Origin: Adineta vaga
Taxonomy: Eukaryota; Rotifera
Assembly (NCBI GenBank): GCA_021613535.1
Contig: CP075495.1
Coordinates: forward strand, 1,674,001-1,738,000
Length of the DNA: 64,000 bases
Reading direction: 5' to 3'
The notes below the pieces were generated by a model that searched no databases, was not told where the DNA came from, and saw only the letters and a program-made list of their open reading frames with translations. Position numbers and translations under genes: made by a program. Position 1 is the stretch's first letter, and each line of letters opens with the position of its first letter. This document shows positions 22,297-35,790 of the stretch, one piece after another.

Positions 22297-25200
22297 ATGT
22301 CAGCAACAGAAAATTGGATTAAATTATATCGCTGGTGGCAAGAACATTTAAAATCACATTTTAATTCTTCTTCATCATCATCATCATCGACGAATAGAAT
22401 CGAACAATCTCATGAAAGTCGAAGATCATTATTACAACGTCGTTCATCACTCATGTCCTTTCGTTCTTCGAATCATCCAAAATTAATTAATCTAAAAAAA
22501 CGAGCATCATTTGGTGGAATTGAACAACATGAACATATTGGTAATGGAGGTTTTCGACATGTGCGTGATAGTATACGTCAAAGAAATTCTCGATCAACAG
22601 CAACAACACCTGCCAGCCAACACAAAAGGTTAGTTAATTAGATATCTTATGACAAGTGATAGTATCGTTCTTCTTTCATTGACAAACAAAAATATGTGAA
22701 GAATGAGATGATTTTCTTTTCTTTTTTCTGTCTCTGTTTCTCTCTCTCTCTCTTTCGCATACTCTAAGGTATCATTCCAAGTTTATATTTAGTTTCATAG
22801 AATTATTTTACTATCCGGATGTCCGTTTGAATCGGAAATAAGGTTTTTTTTCTATTTTGTATCTTCCTGTTCACTCATCTGGAGACCGGAAAACGGATAA
22901 ATGATTTGTTCTGTAGTAAACTCGCCTTCTATATTAACAAAATAAATCAATTAATCAAAGAAGCAGACGATTCGATATAAAACTTTTATCCTATCACTCT
23001 TTTCTTTCGAAGAATTATCTATGCGTAGTACATAAGAAAAAAAAAGAAAATTTCGAGATCTTTATTAACAGTTCTAATCGAAGAAAATCCATTGGTTCGT
23101 AGAAAATAACATCGTTATTTGCAATATTTTCTACTCTTAACAAAATCTAAGTGTCTAATAAGTAGCATTTGCTTTGTATTCTATCGATCATTTATAGTTG
23201 AAAAACAATATGTCAAGTTATTAGTTTTGAATAAAAGTATGTTATGTATTCATATTATAGAGATTTTCGATAAGACCATCTTTTTTTTATTCATTTAGAA
23301 GTAAATAGAGAATGTTATTATCAAGGTCATTTCCTAGTCTTATTTTGTTTAAGTAGTGATATTCCGTCAAGCTAGGTAAGGAAAACCTTGATGATTAGTC
23401 TAGCCGCATGACTTTTTCTCTCGATATGTTTATGCACATGTTTGAATGAATCTCGATCTCTATGTTTATTAAATGGCACACGTAGCTGTTTGTCTGAGGA
23501 ATTGTCTATATGGTGACGTAATCAGTGATTGAGAGTATCCATTGCCTTGATGTGATGATAGGAAAAAGAAAAGACAAGAAAACCTTGAATTATCGATAGA
23601 AGTTGACGTACACTTCATCTCAATAAAGTGATGATTGTCATGTCATTGTACGCATCGATGTTCACTAACGAAATCAGTAGTTAAGTTCATCATCGTCTTC
23701 TTCTTCTTAGTTTATTAATATTATTTCATAGAAAGACAAAGAAACATTTTTTTTTAAAAAAAGAATAAATGGAAACAAAGAGAACAAAAGAATTTTCCCT
23801 ATGGATATAATGCCTATTATGATAGTGCTATTAATATGAAACAATCTCCACATTGAACTTTTCCATATTGTTTTTTTGTCTGTATTAGAAAAAGTTCTTG
23901 CATTTTTTTTCTCTCTCTTCTTAAATATGACCTATGAGGAAAAAGAAAATGATTGAGCTCGAAGATATATTCATACGTATGTTTGTGTTTTGTCTGATAT
24001 ATAAACATTAGAAAAATGGCATAGAAGGGATAGTGAGATTGTCTGTATGGTGCTTTGTTATTTCTGTAGTTTCGTTTGTTGACATTCGCAACTACTAGTT
24101 GACTGACTGACTGATTGTATGACGTTGGACAGCGTTGACATTAAAAGAGATATTATACAAGTTTTATTGGAGAAAGCAAAAAAACAGAAAAATATTAGCT
24201 TGACTCTTTTTTTCAATATTATTGTTCTTCACTTTCTCTATTCTCTACTATTTCGATTGAAGTGGTCGATGAAACGGAAATCTTGTAATTAGATTTATCT
24301 CTGTATAACCATCAATAACAAAAAACAGTAACTATAATAGTAGTCGTAGTAGTAGTATTAGAAGCAGAAACAACATTGTTTTGAGTTTGCTAAGTAAGAA
24401 GAAGAAGAAAGACAAGATATCCAACAGTATAACGACATGTCATCGCTACTACAATTACATTGATAATGATTTATCAGATTTCTTTTCTTACTTCTTATAT
24501 ATGTAGATATTTTTTCACGAAGATACACAAACACATTAGAAAGATAGAAAAGCAAATCTGGTGAGTCCATCAGAATCGATTAGAGATTAATATTGACATC
24601 CTTACTCTTTCTTGCATGAATAATAACCCATATGAATTTGACGGACAAAATCATTTCTATTTGTATACAATGTATATTTACGTTGTTATTTCTTTCATCT
24701 CAATATGTTTTTCCATGAAAATAATATATAGAAATGTCTGTTTTTCATTCAACAATAATAGAAAAACTCTTTTTGAATTAATAAATGATGATTAAATTCT
24801 TATTTCTTTCGACAAAATAAAACAAAACAAAAAATGATTGTCACTATTAACTTGTTAGATGAGCATCATTGATAAACGAGTTTCTTTTTTCATAGCTCTC
24901 ATTTGACGTATGTCATATAGTTATTATTATCAAGGGAATGTATATTTAGATATTTTTTTTATGATTAGGATAATCATGTTCGACGATAGATTAAAATAGG
25001 CAAACTAGCTTAGTTTTTAATGATGTCGAACTACATATTCTTCCTTACTGATAAAAGATGAGACGAAGAAGAACACGTCTAAAGATTTGTATTTCCTTCT
25101 TTTACTTGTTATACTCCTCTCTTCAACTGGATTGTGTCTCTTTTTACTCAGAGAAACGCACTCGATCTCTTTTATTCCGGCACGACCGTTATTCCTGTCA

Positions 25201-28200
25201 ATGAGACACGATTAGACGGCAAAACAAAATTTGTTCACGCTAAAACGCGTCTATTGCTTCCCTACTCGTTCATCATTCTCATCTTTGTATATATACACAT
25301 AACTTTATATTCAACTTATTCTTGATAAACATCTCATTTCAAAAACATTCAATATACATCAATGTTATTTATTCATTGTTTATTTCCTCGGTCTTCTCTT
25401 CATGATGAACATCATCATGGTGAGCGAATCTTTTTTCTACCAAAATCTAATGATAAAAATGCTGGCAACAACCAAAACGGAAATAGCCACTTGACAAAAA
25501 AAAAATAGAACGCAAATCCCTTTCCTATTACCTTCCTTTCTCATCAAATTCATCTGAATATGTCATCATCAACATACGAGAATGAACGCAAGTCCAAACG
25601 ACGGACAAGTATTACGCATATTAGTAATCAATGTCGACAAATATTGGCATCAAGTAAACAGCATATTATTTTAAGGTCGGTTTTCTTCCTTCTTATCGTC
25701 GTCGTCATCGTCTTGTTGTTTAGTTCTGATTCAATTATTTTGCATTCCTCATCTCTCTTCTTCTTCTTCTTATTGATCGAGTCAATTGATTCTAAACATA
25801 TCAAACTATTTCAAAGACGATCTCTCCGAGCATTGCTTTCAATCATTTGATCTGAGAACATCAAACAGATGCGTTTTTTTATTTATATTCCAAAGGTCTT
25901 TATCATAGACAAAGAAAAAGAAAACAATTTTTAATATTCTTTTCTATATCCAATCATGTTTAGGGTTCTTTTTTTTCATATAAGCAGATAATAAGTTTAT
26001 TTATAAAAAAAAAGAAGAAGAACAGCGTATTTAATGATTAATAAGATGAAAAAGTGAATTTCAATGACAAGTTGTTAGATATTCATGTAAATATTATATT
26101 GATATTTTCTCCAAAGACGACACTTATAAGTTCTTTCAACGTCCAAATAACCTTTAAAGATATTTTCATCTTCGAGAAAACTCTTTATATTTTTTTCAAC
26201 ATCTAACTAATTTTGTTATGATTGATGAGAGAAATTGATCTAAGACAAGGATAGAATGTTATTTATTAAGAGAAATAAATGACACGATATCCAACAATAC
26301 GTTAATCTTACAAGCTTAAGTTTTTCTTTCATCATCTATTGCTTAGTTGACAGATTTTGATTTGTTCACTCCTTCTTTTTCTCTTCAACATTATTTCACC
26401 TTCGATAAATCTTAAGAAAACGATGTTGACAAAAAGCAATAAGATCCTAATTATATATGTATACAAAAAAAAAGAAGAAATCCAAGTGCTTATTTTATTT
26501 CTAGACGACCATTCCGTAAATCATCAACATGTGATGTAGCATCGGATGACATTTTATCAATTGAAAACACTTCTGAATCGATTAAATTATCACCAATGAA
26601 TCGAGCACGACATGGTGGTACACGACGTTTTTCTCTGGTGAAATTAGAAGTACCAGTAGGAGATTCGAATTCATCGACAACAGGTTTGTAACAATCATCA
26701 ACAAATCAAATTCTTCATATTTTGTTTTTCGTGATTAAGATGATTCGAAAGCTTCAACAAGTCCTAATCTTATCCAAAAATTACTCTTTCGGCAATTCAG
26801 TCCCAAAACTCGTCCATATTCAATGGCAATAACTGTAAGATCTCAACAATTTGCTTTCATTGTTTTTTTTCTCTTCCATTTACTATAATATCTTTTAGTC
26901 TGATGAAAATGCTTCGACATTAAATGATACACTCAAGTAAGTTCATTGAAATCGACGGTTTTTGATACAAGAAAACGTTGTGAACTCTTTCATAATTTGA
27001 AGAATAAAAATTTCTTTTTTCTCTCGATGATAATAACAACTTCTGAACTTTTATATTTTATTTACTTCTTTCTTCTAAAATTACACTAAAAGCGTTTTTA
27101 TAATGATTGCTAAAAGATTTTTTTTTCTTTTTCTTATTTGAAAAATCAACATGGTTGAATGTTTCACCAAACTAACTCTTTATCTTAGTAATTATGCCAG
27201 TAGTGGAAGACGAATTACTGCACCAACAACACCGAAAACTTCTTGGTCGACATCCAATGCTTCTAAGCAAGGTGTTGAATTGGGAGATACTTCACTTTTA
27301 TCTCCACCAAATCTAGTCTTACCAAAAGGTCAATCATCAGAATTACAATCATATTTATCACGACGACGTAATACAACTGGAAGTATTTCTTTGAATAAAG
27401 TTATTGATGTAAAGAATGCAAATACATTAAAATTATCTTCAGCTGCTTTATCTAATCATTCGAATAATAAACTTTCGACTGAAAGTAAGACACTGGGAAA
27501 CAATCACCGGAAGTTTTTGATCGATTTCTTTTTTTTGTTCTCATAGATATTTTTCAAATCGTCGAAGATTCGGATCTATTCGCAACAAAACAAGTTCTTC
27601 AAGTTCATGAGAATCTTGTCAATTCGTAAGTAAAAGAAAGAAAAGATAATCCTATTCAAATCATCGGAAAAACGGATAGGAAAATTACTAAAAATCGATT
27701 ATTCATTATTTCTTCTTATAAATCAATCTATCTCGAACAAAAAACAAAAACGGAAATCATTTAAATGCGATCTCTTTCTTTTCTAGTTATAACGAATATG
27801 ATTGGTGTCCATTGGATATTGCTATTATGTTAAATAATATTCCAATGATTCAACTTCTTCTACAATATGGTGCAGAAGAAAGTTCTAAAAGTATTTAGAG
27901 ATTAATAATATCTAATGAATAATATTTTTATTTTCTATCTAGTTGAACATGAAGAATGTCGTTATCAAAGTGTTTGTCAACAATTAACAATCCTTTCTCA
28001 ACAGAATCCAGATGAAATTATGAAAAAATCATCATCAAATAAATTAACAACAGATGATATACAAGTATGTCATGTATTTTCTTGAATATTGATATTTACT
28101 ATCAATAAATATAGTCACGTCGTTCGTCTCCATCAAATGATTCTCAGCAACGTCATCGTCGAACCAGTAAAGGACAACAAGAACAATTACAAATTCTACA

Positions 28201-31200
28201 ACAACAACAACAATATTTTTATCAGCAACGAATATTAACTTTGACACAGATGAAAGATAATTATGAACAAGCAGGTAAGAAACAAGTTGATAGGGAAAAA
28301 AAAGAATTAGATAACATCAGAGAAACAAAAAAATCGCACCAAATACAGACATTAACAGCACATCTGTTCAACTATTTCATGTATTTCCATTTCCGCCTCG
28401 TTGTTTTTTATAACAATCGATATAAAATATAATACCCCCCCCCCTCCTGCTTGTTTAATGATGAGACAATAGAAAAAAAAAAAAAGAAGAAGAAAAGAAT
28501 CGACGTCAAAGTAGTTTGCAATGATGATGCATTTTTCCTTTTCTTTCTTTGTTAGTAGTCTCTCTCTCTCTCGCTCCCTGTTTCTCTCTCTTTCTCTGTT
28601 TCCCCTATCCTATATATATATATATATATATCAGATTCTCGTTTAATTAGATTTCTTCTAGACGTTTGGTATCTTTCTCTTTTTTCTTTACCTTCTAGTC
28701 AGTTATATCTCATCAACATAATAGGATCCGTGACAAACCAAGCTAAAGACTACACCCTCTTTCGAGACACATGAATATAAAAAGGATAATCATTACGGGA
28801 AGCCATTTCCGTTTTCTTATTTCTGTCTTTCTCATCACTAAAATCACTATGTAAAACAGCATGACTAATTTTCATTAAGTTCAACACGAGAATTTTCTCC
28901 TTTTTTTTCTTCTTCTTTTCTATGTTCTCATTTTCTTCTTCTCTCTTTCTTTTTATATTAAAGAAAGAAAAAAAATCCTATCGAAGTAGTATATCGTTTT
29001 CTCCTGATTTTGTCTTGTATTGAACGAAGAAGAAAACGTATTCACACGAACTCGAATGGATGGAAATAGGAAATTTCGTTCACGGGCACTTATTGTTAAA
29101 ACTGCACTTCGATTTATAACGAAATCTCGTCGAAAAAGTATATTTTCATCGGAAAATATCTCTGCCGATGATCTTTCATTCACATTGACACCATTGGATT
29201 CTTCATGTTTACAGAAAGAATTCTATTATCACCAAGAAAAATATCAAAAGCGTAAGTTAATCAATATCAAGAATGACAAAACAAAATAATCAGTTGATAT
29301 GATGAATTACTCAGAAATTAATTTCTGTCGATCTTTCTCTATTCATTAGTCGTTTTGATACAATGTTGGAAAAGGATAAGAATTGATTCATTACTTTTTC
29401 GTTTATTCAGGTATTCCGGATGCTCCAACAAATGTTCGTTTGATGGTAACCGGTTCAAATAGTATTACTGTTACTTATGATGAACCACATCGATCTAATG
29501 GAGCTATGGTTATAAAATATAAGAGTAAGATTTATCATTAAAAACACAATTTTCTTTTCTTTCCCATATATTTATATGTTAATGACAACTTGTATCTCTT
29601 TTTCTCTAGTCGAATGGTGTATTGATGAAAGTTTTGAAGAAAATCCTTCATCAAATATTCATATTTATAGTGATACTGTAAAAAATTGTTTTCTTCGTGA
29701 ATATGTCATTCGAGATTTACCAATTGGTCATAGATGTTATGTTCGAGTATCAGCTGGAAATATACGTGGATTTGGTCCATCAACGATAGCTAACCCACCT
29801 TATTGTGTTCCATCGAGTGGGTGATAATTTTTATTTTCTCACGTATTTGAATTGTTTTAATAATTAAAATTTCCTTTTTTTCTTTTAAGGTTGGCGTGAA
29901 TTTTCTAAAACATCACGTCCAAGTATATGTGATTTACGTTTCGAAGAAATTCTCAATAAAATCCGACCTGAAAAAATCAATAATGAACGTGGAGCTATGG
30001 GCACATCTACATCACCCTCTTATTACACAAATAATGGAACTGTTGATGGAAATGGTAGGCATTTATTAAGAAAATCCCATGAATCTATTTATATACGTTC
30101 CTTCATCTAATAGAAGACTTGAAAGCGACACTAATGTAAAGAAGATTTGTTCGTTCTAATCATATTCAATTAAATTTCAAGCTCTTCCATCGTATAGAAA
30201 GAGAAAGGAAGGAGAGCAACTTTTTTTTACGACTTTCCATTTGTTCATCTGTCAATTTAATATGTGATTACTCTAGTACTGTTATTGAAGAGAACGAAGT
30301 AACAGTTTTTCATTCCGCATCAATTACGATTGAAATTATTTTGCTCATGGGGAAATTGTAGTTCTTGACGGAAAGAAAAAGCAAGATGTTAATAGAATTT
30401 TTTTTCTCTTTCCTCTTAATCAAGAATCACCTGAATTGCCAACACCGGCAAATTCAACAAGAAATCGTCGACGAAGTTACGGAAATCTTCGACGCAATCT
30501 GCGACAATTCTTCCAACTCTATCCACGATTAGCAAAAACAATGAAACGGTAGAGAGAAAAAAACAAAACTCTCCATACAATTCGTTTCCATCTATTTGAA
30601 TTTTTCCGTTTCAGTGGTCTCTACTTAGTCTCAGTTATGTTAAATGGTGAACGAATTTTAGTTACAAACGAAGATGTTCTACCTATGGTAGAAGTTGATG
30701 AAAATTATGGACATAATTTATTAGCTGATTTTCAATGGTTCATGAAATTATCATTCGTTTGGGATGATTTAAAAACATTGCGACCAGATTTAGAACGTTG
30801 TTCAAGTGCAACAACATTTTATCTACGAATGAAACTTGTTCAAGCAGCAATTGAACTTCAAGTAAGAAGAAGAACAAAAACAAAGTGAATTTCTCTTCTA
30901 TCCATCATATTGTAGACATTGGAAGAGATAAATAATCTCGGTCGTCTTCATCATACATATATTCGTGATAATGATGGTAATGTTGCATTTGTATTAATAA
31001 ATGACTTATCATCGGAAACACGATCAAATCTATGTCCACCGAATTTAAAATGGGTTTTAATGGCGAAATTTTTCGAAACAATTAAAGAAACTGAAACATT
31101 AACAAATAATTCTTGTCTTCAACAAATAACTGATAAACTTCCCGTATGTTAAACTAGATAAAGATATTTTCCATGCTTTGTTTTTCTTTATTGAAAAAAA

Positions 31201-32895
31201 AATAGGATATGATCGATTTTTATCATGCAACAATGCGTCGTCTCGATTCAGGTTTATATGTTGCTTATTTAAAAATGCAAAATAGTGTCGATTGTGTTCG
31301 TGTTATGGTCAATCGATATATGCCCGGTTCATTACCATGTACAAAAATTCGTTCAATAGCAAATGTTTCAAAGTAATTTCATCAGATATATATATTCTCC
31401 TAAATTTCTTCTCTTTTGCGTCTATAGAGAAGAATGGGAATGGTTACATAAAAGTTCAATAACTGTTGATAATGAAGAATCGATAATACCAATGATAGAA
31501 AATGAATCTGATGAAACAGGTCTTTCCCTATTTAAATCACAATTCGAAGAAGCAGCCAAAGATCTTTGTCTTATGTTAAGTATGTTTGATGAAGAATATC
31601 TTTGAATTCTTGTTTTTGTTTTCAAAACCATTTTCATCTTATTCAGATCTTCCAGAAACTCATTTTTCAAATAGTCGCATCTATGATGCTCAAGTTGTCG
31701 AAATTCGCGATGATCTTTCTTTAATTATTTTAATGTCAACAGCAGATGAAGTTAATATTCTTTCAACACCAGCATCATCATCAAAACAACGACAATCAAT
31801 TTCAACCGATTGTTTAACACCTTTCATGTATTTACCTGTTTATATCTTCGAAGTTTGTATGTATTTTATTTTACTTTAAAATGTAAAAATGAATGATTCA
31901 TTTCTTGTTTTCTCTCTCTTCATTTAGTACAACATTTAAGTAATAATTATCGTTTTATCTGTCAATATAGTCGTGTATCGATTTGTTTGGATTTTGAATT
32001 AATATGTGCACAACAAACTCAACGTGAAGCATTTTCAACCAATGAATTAGATGAATCACGTTATCGTCTTAATCATTTGCTAGCTTGTCAACAAGATTTA
32101 GATGATATATGGCGTTCATCACGTTGGTTAGTTGATGTTATCAATTGTGCTAAAGATAAATCCTATGCTGGTATATCATTAAAATCTTGGTTAACATTTC
32201 AAAAATCACCAAATATTCAAATGAAAATTACTGCAAGTGATTCATCATCATCAAATTATGCATCAGATTCTGCTTTAGATGCCGTAAAATTTAGTAGTTC
32301 AACGTTAACTTTACCCACAACTATGACGTCTACATCTCTATCTTCCTCATTTCTCAATGATACATCATTGATAGCCAATTGTGACAGTGGTTTTATTGAT
32401 CATGAATCAACGAATAATGATCGATATATGACAAATCGTGCATCAACAATCTCAACAACAGAATCGAATGATCCCATTGAATTAACATTTTACATTCCGA
32501 TCTTAACATCAAATACATTAATACCATTTAAATTACGTACAAACCGATTAACAACATCGTATGAACTATTACAAATTGTACTTAAACAACAATCTATGTT
32601 ATTAAAATCTCTTTCAACATTAACATCAACACCATCATTCATTTTTGTATGGGTACGATCAAATGGTCGTGAACAAATTCTTGAAGATGGTTTAACAGCT
32701 GGTGAAATTGAAAAACGTTTAATACGTTTTGGCGGACAAATTCATGTCCGTTCACGAGGTTTATCATTATCACGTTCAACTCAACCATTGAATAAATTAT
32801 CATTATCACCAACAACGACAACAGCATCGTCGAATAGAAATGCTTCCAATAGTAGTTCCAATGGCCCAGGATCAAATTTAAGTTTAAATATATAA
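22297..32895 (+). CDS. ANKFN1: ANKFN1 / wide awake: ankyrin and fibronectin III domain protein
   Basis: The Drosophila counterpart Wide awake (mouse Nmf9) is a cytosolic neuronal protein tied to sleep and GABA-A receptor control. Exons: 22297-22628, 26505-26683, 26740-26834, 26899-26936, 27189-27484, 27547-27625, 27787-27890, 27943-28064, 28115-28274, 29411-29524, 29610 to about 29815, about 29890-30054, 30425-30548, 30615-30861, 30916-31143, 31206-31372, 31428-31579, 31647-31856 and 31928-32895. The ankyrin part is WCPLDIAIMLNNIPMIQLLL. The FN3 domain starts IPDAPTNVRLMVTGSNSITV. The family-specific region follows: FFQLYPRLAKTMKRGLYLVS, VLVTNEDVLP-like ILVTNEDVLPMVEVDE, DFYHATMRRLDSGLYVAYL. 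The C-terminal Ras-association-like part includes FIFVWVRSNGREQIL. The junction after exon 11 lacks a clean in-phase GT donor. The first intron is about 3.9 kb and contains an alternative first exon. Confidence 0.88.
22629..26504 (+). other. ANKFN1 first intron (about 3.9 kb), with internal first exon
   Basis: Exceptionally long for this window, where introns are usually about 50 bases. Apart from the alternative exon at 25560-25675 and its presumed promoter, no coding sequence is supported. Such long first introns usually hold enhancers; no specific element was recognised. Confidence 0.55.
25560..25675 (+). other. ANKFN1: Candidate alternative first coding exon of ANKFN1 (1b)
   Basis: An ATG opens 116 bases encoding MSSSTYENERKSKRRTSI... 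and ending ...HIILR, followed by a GTCGGT donor. Its length leaves phase 2, exactly as exon 1a (332 bases) does, so both join in frame to the exon at 26505 that starts by completing an Arg codon. No acceptor is evident upstream, which fits a first exon from an internal promoter. It gives a different, basic N-terminus. Confidence 0.6.
28435..28640. repeat. Simple repeats in ANKFN1 intron: poly-C, CT-rich and (TA)n
   Basis: A run of about 11 C at 28434-28445, CT-rich tracts at about 28560-28600, and a TA dinucleotide run at about 28613-28631, all within the intron that also precedes candidate exon 1c. Confidence 0.8.
29056..29251 (+). other. ANKFN1: Candidate alternative first coding exon of ANKFN1 (1c), skipping the ankyrin part
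   Basis: An ATG opens 196 bases (MDGNRKFRSRALIVK...HQEKYQK) ending in phase 1 at a consensus GTAAGT donor. The preceding main-transcript exon (28115-28274) also ends in phase 1, so both can join to the FN3 exon at 29411. No splice acceptor is visible just upstream, so this looks like a first exon, not a cassette. A transcript from here would lack the ankyrin region but keep FN3 and everything after it. Confidence 0.6.
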
Positions 32896-33415
32896 GAAAC
32901 AGAAATCTTCAATTTTGTGTTCCTTTACATCCCTTTTGTTTTGTATTAACTAAGCAATACATGTCATGTGATATGAATTTCAATGTCAAAAAAAAAAAGA
33001 AAAAAAAGGCAAATTCATATTTTATCGATAAATATTTCTCTATCGAAAGAATTAATCATCAAATATCTAGATCACAAAATCTGATGTTTTTTCAGTGGGT
33101 AGATATATTCATTTTGACAGAGATAAATGATATAGTCAGTATGATATCAATCTATTTTTATTTTCATAAGCAGATAATAAAACTTGTTTTAATCAAATTG
33201 CTTATATTCCTCATAATTATGTCTGTCAATCAACTTGTTGTTTTTTTTGTAGATAACTGAAACCTATCTAATCATATAGGTAGAATTTCTATTCTAGGAA
33301 ATGAGAACAAAAGTCATAACTGTAATTTAGTATTTACTATCATGATAATTATAAAGTTATCTCGGTTCATAACATATCTGTTCTTTATTAAAATAGAACA
33401 AATTTACTTAGAAAA
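32896..33415. other. Convergent intergenic region
   Basis: Contains the 3' ends of ANKFN1 (+) and the next gene (-). A-rich and T-rich stretches; nothing else seen. Confidence 0.4.
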
Positions 33416-34426
33416 TTAAATCATATACAAACATAATTTATCTTTCACATTCATTCCAATCCATTCTTTGCCTAATAAACAAAGATTAAAAAAACCTTGT
33501 GGTTTATCAACAGATATTCTTGTTTGAATTCGACCATTTTCATCAAGTAAAATAATTTGTTGAGGTATCGAACAATTATTTATGACTAACCATGATCGAT
33601 CATATGGCATTAATAAACAATTTCTCATTCCGGGTACACTTTGACCTAGTGAACAACTTCGAGTAATTCGAGAAAGATTTTGCGCATTAAATAAATCAAT
33701 TCTCCATTCACCATCGTTCTGTTTGATTGTTAAAGCAAGAATATTCCATTCATTAATACGTATACATTGAGCAAGAAAATCTTTTCGTCGAAGAAAATAT
33801 TTGTGTGACCATTGTTTATCAAGTTGATATGGTGGAAAAAGTGATCGACATTCGATTCGACTTGAACGAGAGGAATAAAGAAGATAAATTGAAGATATAT
33901 TACAAGTTATGGAAACAATCCATTCACCACGAACTAATTTTATTTGTTCAATTGTTGAAAATATACGTGTCTGAGGATTGAAAGTATATAGACCATAGCC
34001 AGCGAGAAGAAAAAGATTTACTTTTGTTGACCAACATGCATCATAAACTAGAACTAATAAATAACTTAAATCAATTCGATATAATTCATGATCTTTATTG
34101 AATATAATCAATGTTGAACATTGATTAATTAATGTTAATATATAATAAGATGAAGCAGCAAATGGCAAATCAATTCCATTCAAGAGAAATTTTTTAGTTG
34201 GTGTACGTTGAAGAACAGTTGTTGGTAATGGTGCTTGTAAAATTATTTTTCGTAATTCATTATAAGAATCTACTGATATACCATTTCGTCTTCTTAATGA
34301 TGATGGTGTATTGAAAATATTGTTATTCTGTTCATTTAATCGTTCAAATGAAAGCGAACGAATAGCTGATGCAATAGAACGTGGTAAAGATCGAAATTTT
34401 CTTTGACTACGTTTGAAAGCATCCAT
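33416..34426 (-). CDS. Uncharacterised protein, possible beta-propeller
   Basis: One exon, 336 residues. The N-terminus is basic and Arg/Ser-rich (MDAFKRSQRKFRSLPRSIAS), without signal peptide. From about residue 90 there are repeated short beta-strand-like segments, each with hydrophobic-aromatic patterns (LYRIDLSYLLVLVYDACW, LFLLAGYGLYTFNPQTR, WIVSITCNISSIYLLYSS, IILLDENGRIQTRI, LCLLGKEWIGMNVKDKLCLY). This spacing looks like a WD40/NHL-type propeller of about five or six blades, but no canonical WD or NHL residues are conserved, so the fold is inference. The role is unknown. It probably acts in the cytosol. Confidence 0.72.
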   Translation of the reverse strand: MDAFKRSQRKFRSLPRSIASAIRSLSFERLNEQNNNIFNTPSSLRRRNGISVDSYNELRKIILQAPLPTTVLQRTPTKKFLLNGIDLPFAASSYYILTLINQCSTLIIFNKDHELYRIDLSYLLVLVYDACWSTKVNLFLLAGYGLYTFNPQTRIFSTIEQIKLVRGEWIVSITCNISSIYLLYSSRSSRIECRSLFPPYQLDKQWSHKYFLRRKDFLAQCIRINEWNILALTIKQNDGEWRIDLFNAQNLSRITRSCSLGQSVPGMRNCLLMPYDRSWLVINNCSIPQQIILLDENGRIQTRISVDKPQGFFNLCLLGKEWIGMNVKDKLCLYMI

Positions 34427-35416
34427 CTAAGAAATGATGTGCGTCTATTTGAAAAGAAAGACAAGACATATCGCATACCGACATGTTTTTGATAATTCAA
34501 GAGAACAAATATTCGTTTATTTCCCTTGATTGATGTAATCACTCCAACGATATGATCTTTTTTTTCTTCTAAGAATAACTTTCGGATATTTATAGATTAT
34601 AATTACACGTGCGTGTTGTATTATTAGTAATCAAATAATTTGATGTTGTGGGAAGACGTTATCCGTTGTTTGAGTAGAATGAAAAAGGTTACCGAATAGA
34701 AACTGAATCGTAATCATAAAAATATTTTCCGTTCATATTTCTTATGTCTTTTGATATTATATGTAAATTCCAAGATCGTTTACTACAATTTTTTGCCAAT
34801 ATTTATTTGCAACAGTAATTTAATCTGTTCAAACTGTTGGTAAAACTTGTTACCATTACGTTTTTTTAGCTCAAACTATTAATATTGAATTCGATTCTTC
34901 AATTGCAAGTTTAGAAGTCGACGTAGAAAGAAATTATACTGGTATGATAGAAGTAACCAAAGTTTTACAACAAGATACATTATCATCTTTAAAAGAAAAT
35001 GATTTTTTTTCATCTTATCAAGTTTATGTTGTCTGTCTTTTCATCTCACATCATAATTGAAGTTCTTAAATCAATATCAGAAGTTGTAAAATATTATTCG
35101 AATGGTACATGGATGTAGATACATGAATAGTTCAGGAATAGAATAGTTTATTGAGAACTTAACACACATTACCACACACTTACATAAGGTACGATTCAGA
35201 GCCGGAAGACTCTGCTTGAGATAAAGAAAGAGAAAATGTAAAAAAGCAACGTGTGACAAAAAAACCATGTTGAGTAACTAATACGTCCTTTGGCATAGTA
35301 ACGAATAACAATAATAATAAAGTCTTATGAAATAAACACTCAAAATAATTATTCTTGAACCTTGTACTGATCAAAAGTTTTCTTTTCATTTGTTTTAGTT
35401 CCATCGTGTTCCCATC
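34427..35416. other. Intergenic with a possible orphan exon
   Basis: After a T-rich splice-acceptor-like run, about 34871-35059 stays open on the plus strand and encodes AQTINIEFDSSIASLEVDVE... and then VLQQDTLSSLKEND, with codon use typical of the genes here. No joining exon in the right phase was found up- or downstream, so it may be a gene relic. The rest is AT-rich without features. Confidence 0.35.
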
Positions 35417-35476
35417 TTGAGGATGAGTGTGGGTGAAGAAGAGATACCTTGACGCATATCCACCCTCACCTTCAAG
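35417..35476. repeat. GTGTGGG-type hairpin repeat, copy 1
   Basis: Left arm GAGTGTGGGTG and right arm CACCCTCACC flank a short spacer. The spacer core GGGTGAAGAAGAGATACC is shared almost exactly with the copy near 42233-42250, so these belong to one small repeat family. Confidence 0.6.
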
Positions 35477-35790
35477 TTGAAGCTGCGAAAACTCTTTTTT
35501 CTCAATTCGTACATACAAATTTTCTGCATCTATACTAGTCAATATGTTTTTATCTGATCGTTGTTGATTTACTAGATTGTCTTATTTATCTTCTTAAATA
35601 TCACGATAGATTTAACGAGTAAATACATATCATAAGAACAACAACGCATACAAGAAAAGAATTAAGAATTAATATCGTAGATAAAGAACGAACAAGGCAA
35701 ATAATGTAATATGCAGCTATATAATATAAAGCTATATAAAGTGCATATTTTATTTATCATTAGACAAGAAAGAAGCACATTGCTCTTAAA

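Noticed and set aside
35180-35542. Minus-strand frame of 120 residues
   Set aside because: It runs through the GT-rich hairpin repeat and lacks any recognisable domain or plausible exon partners.
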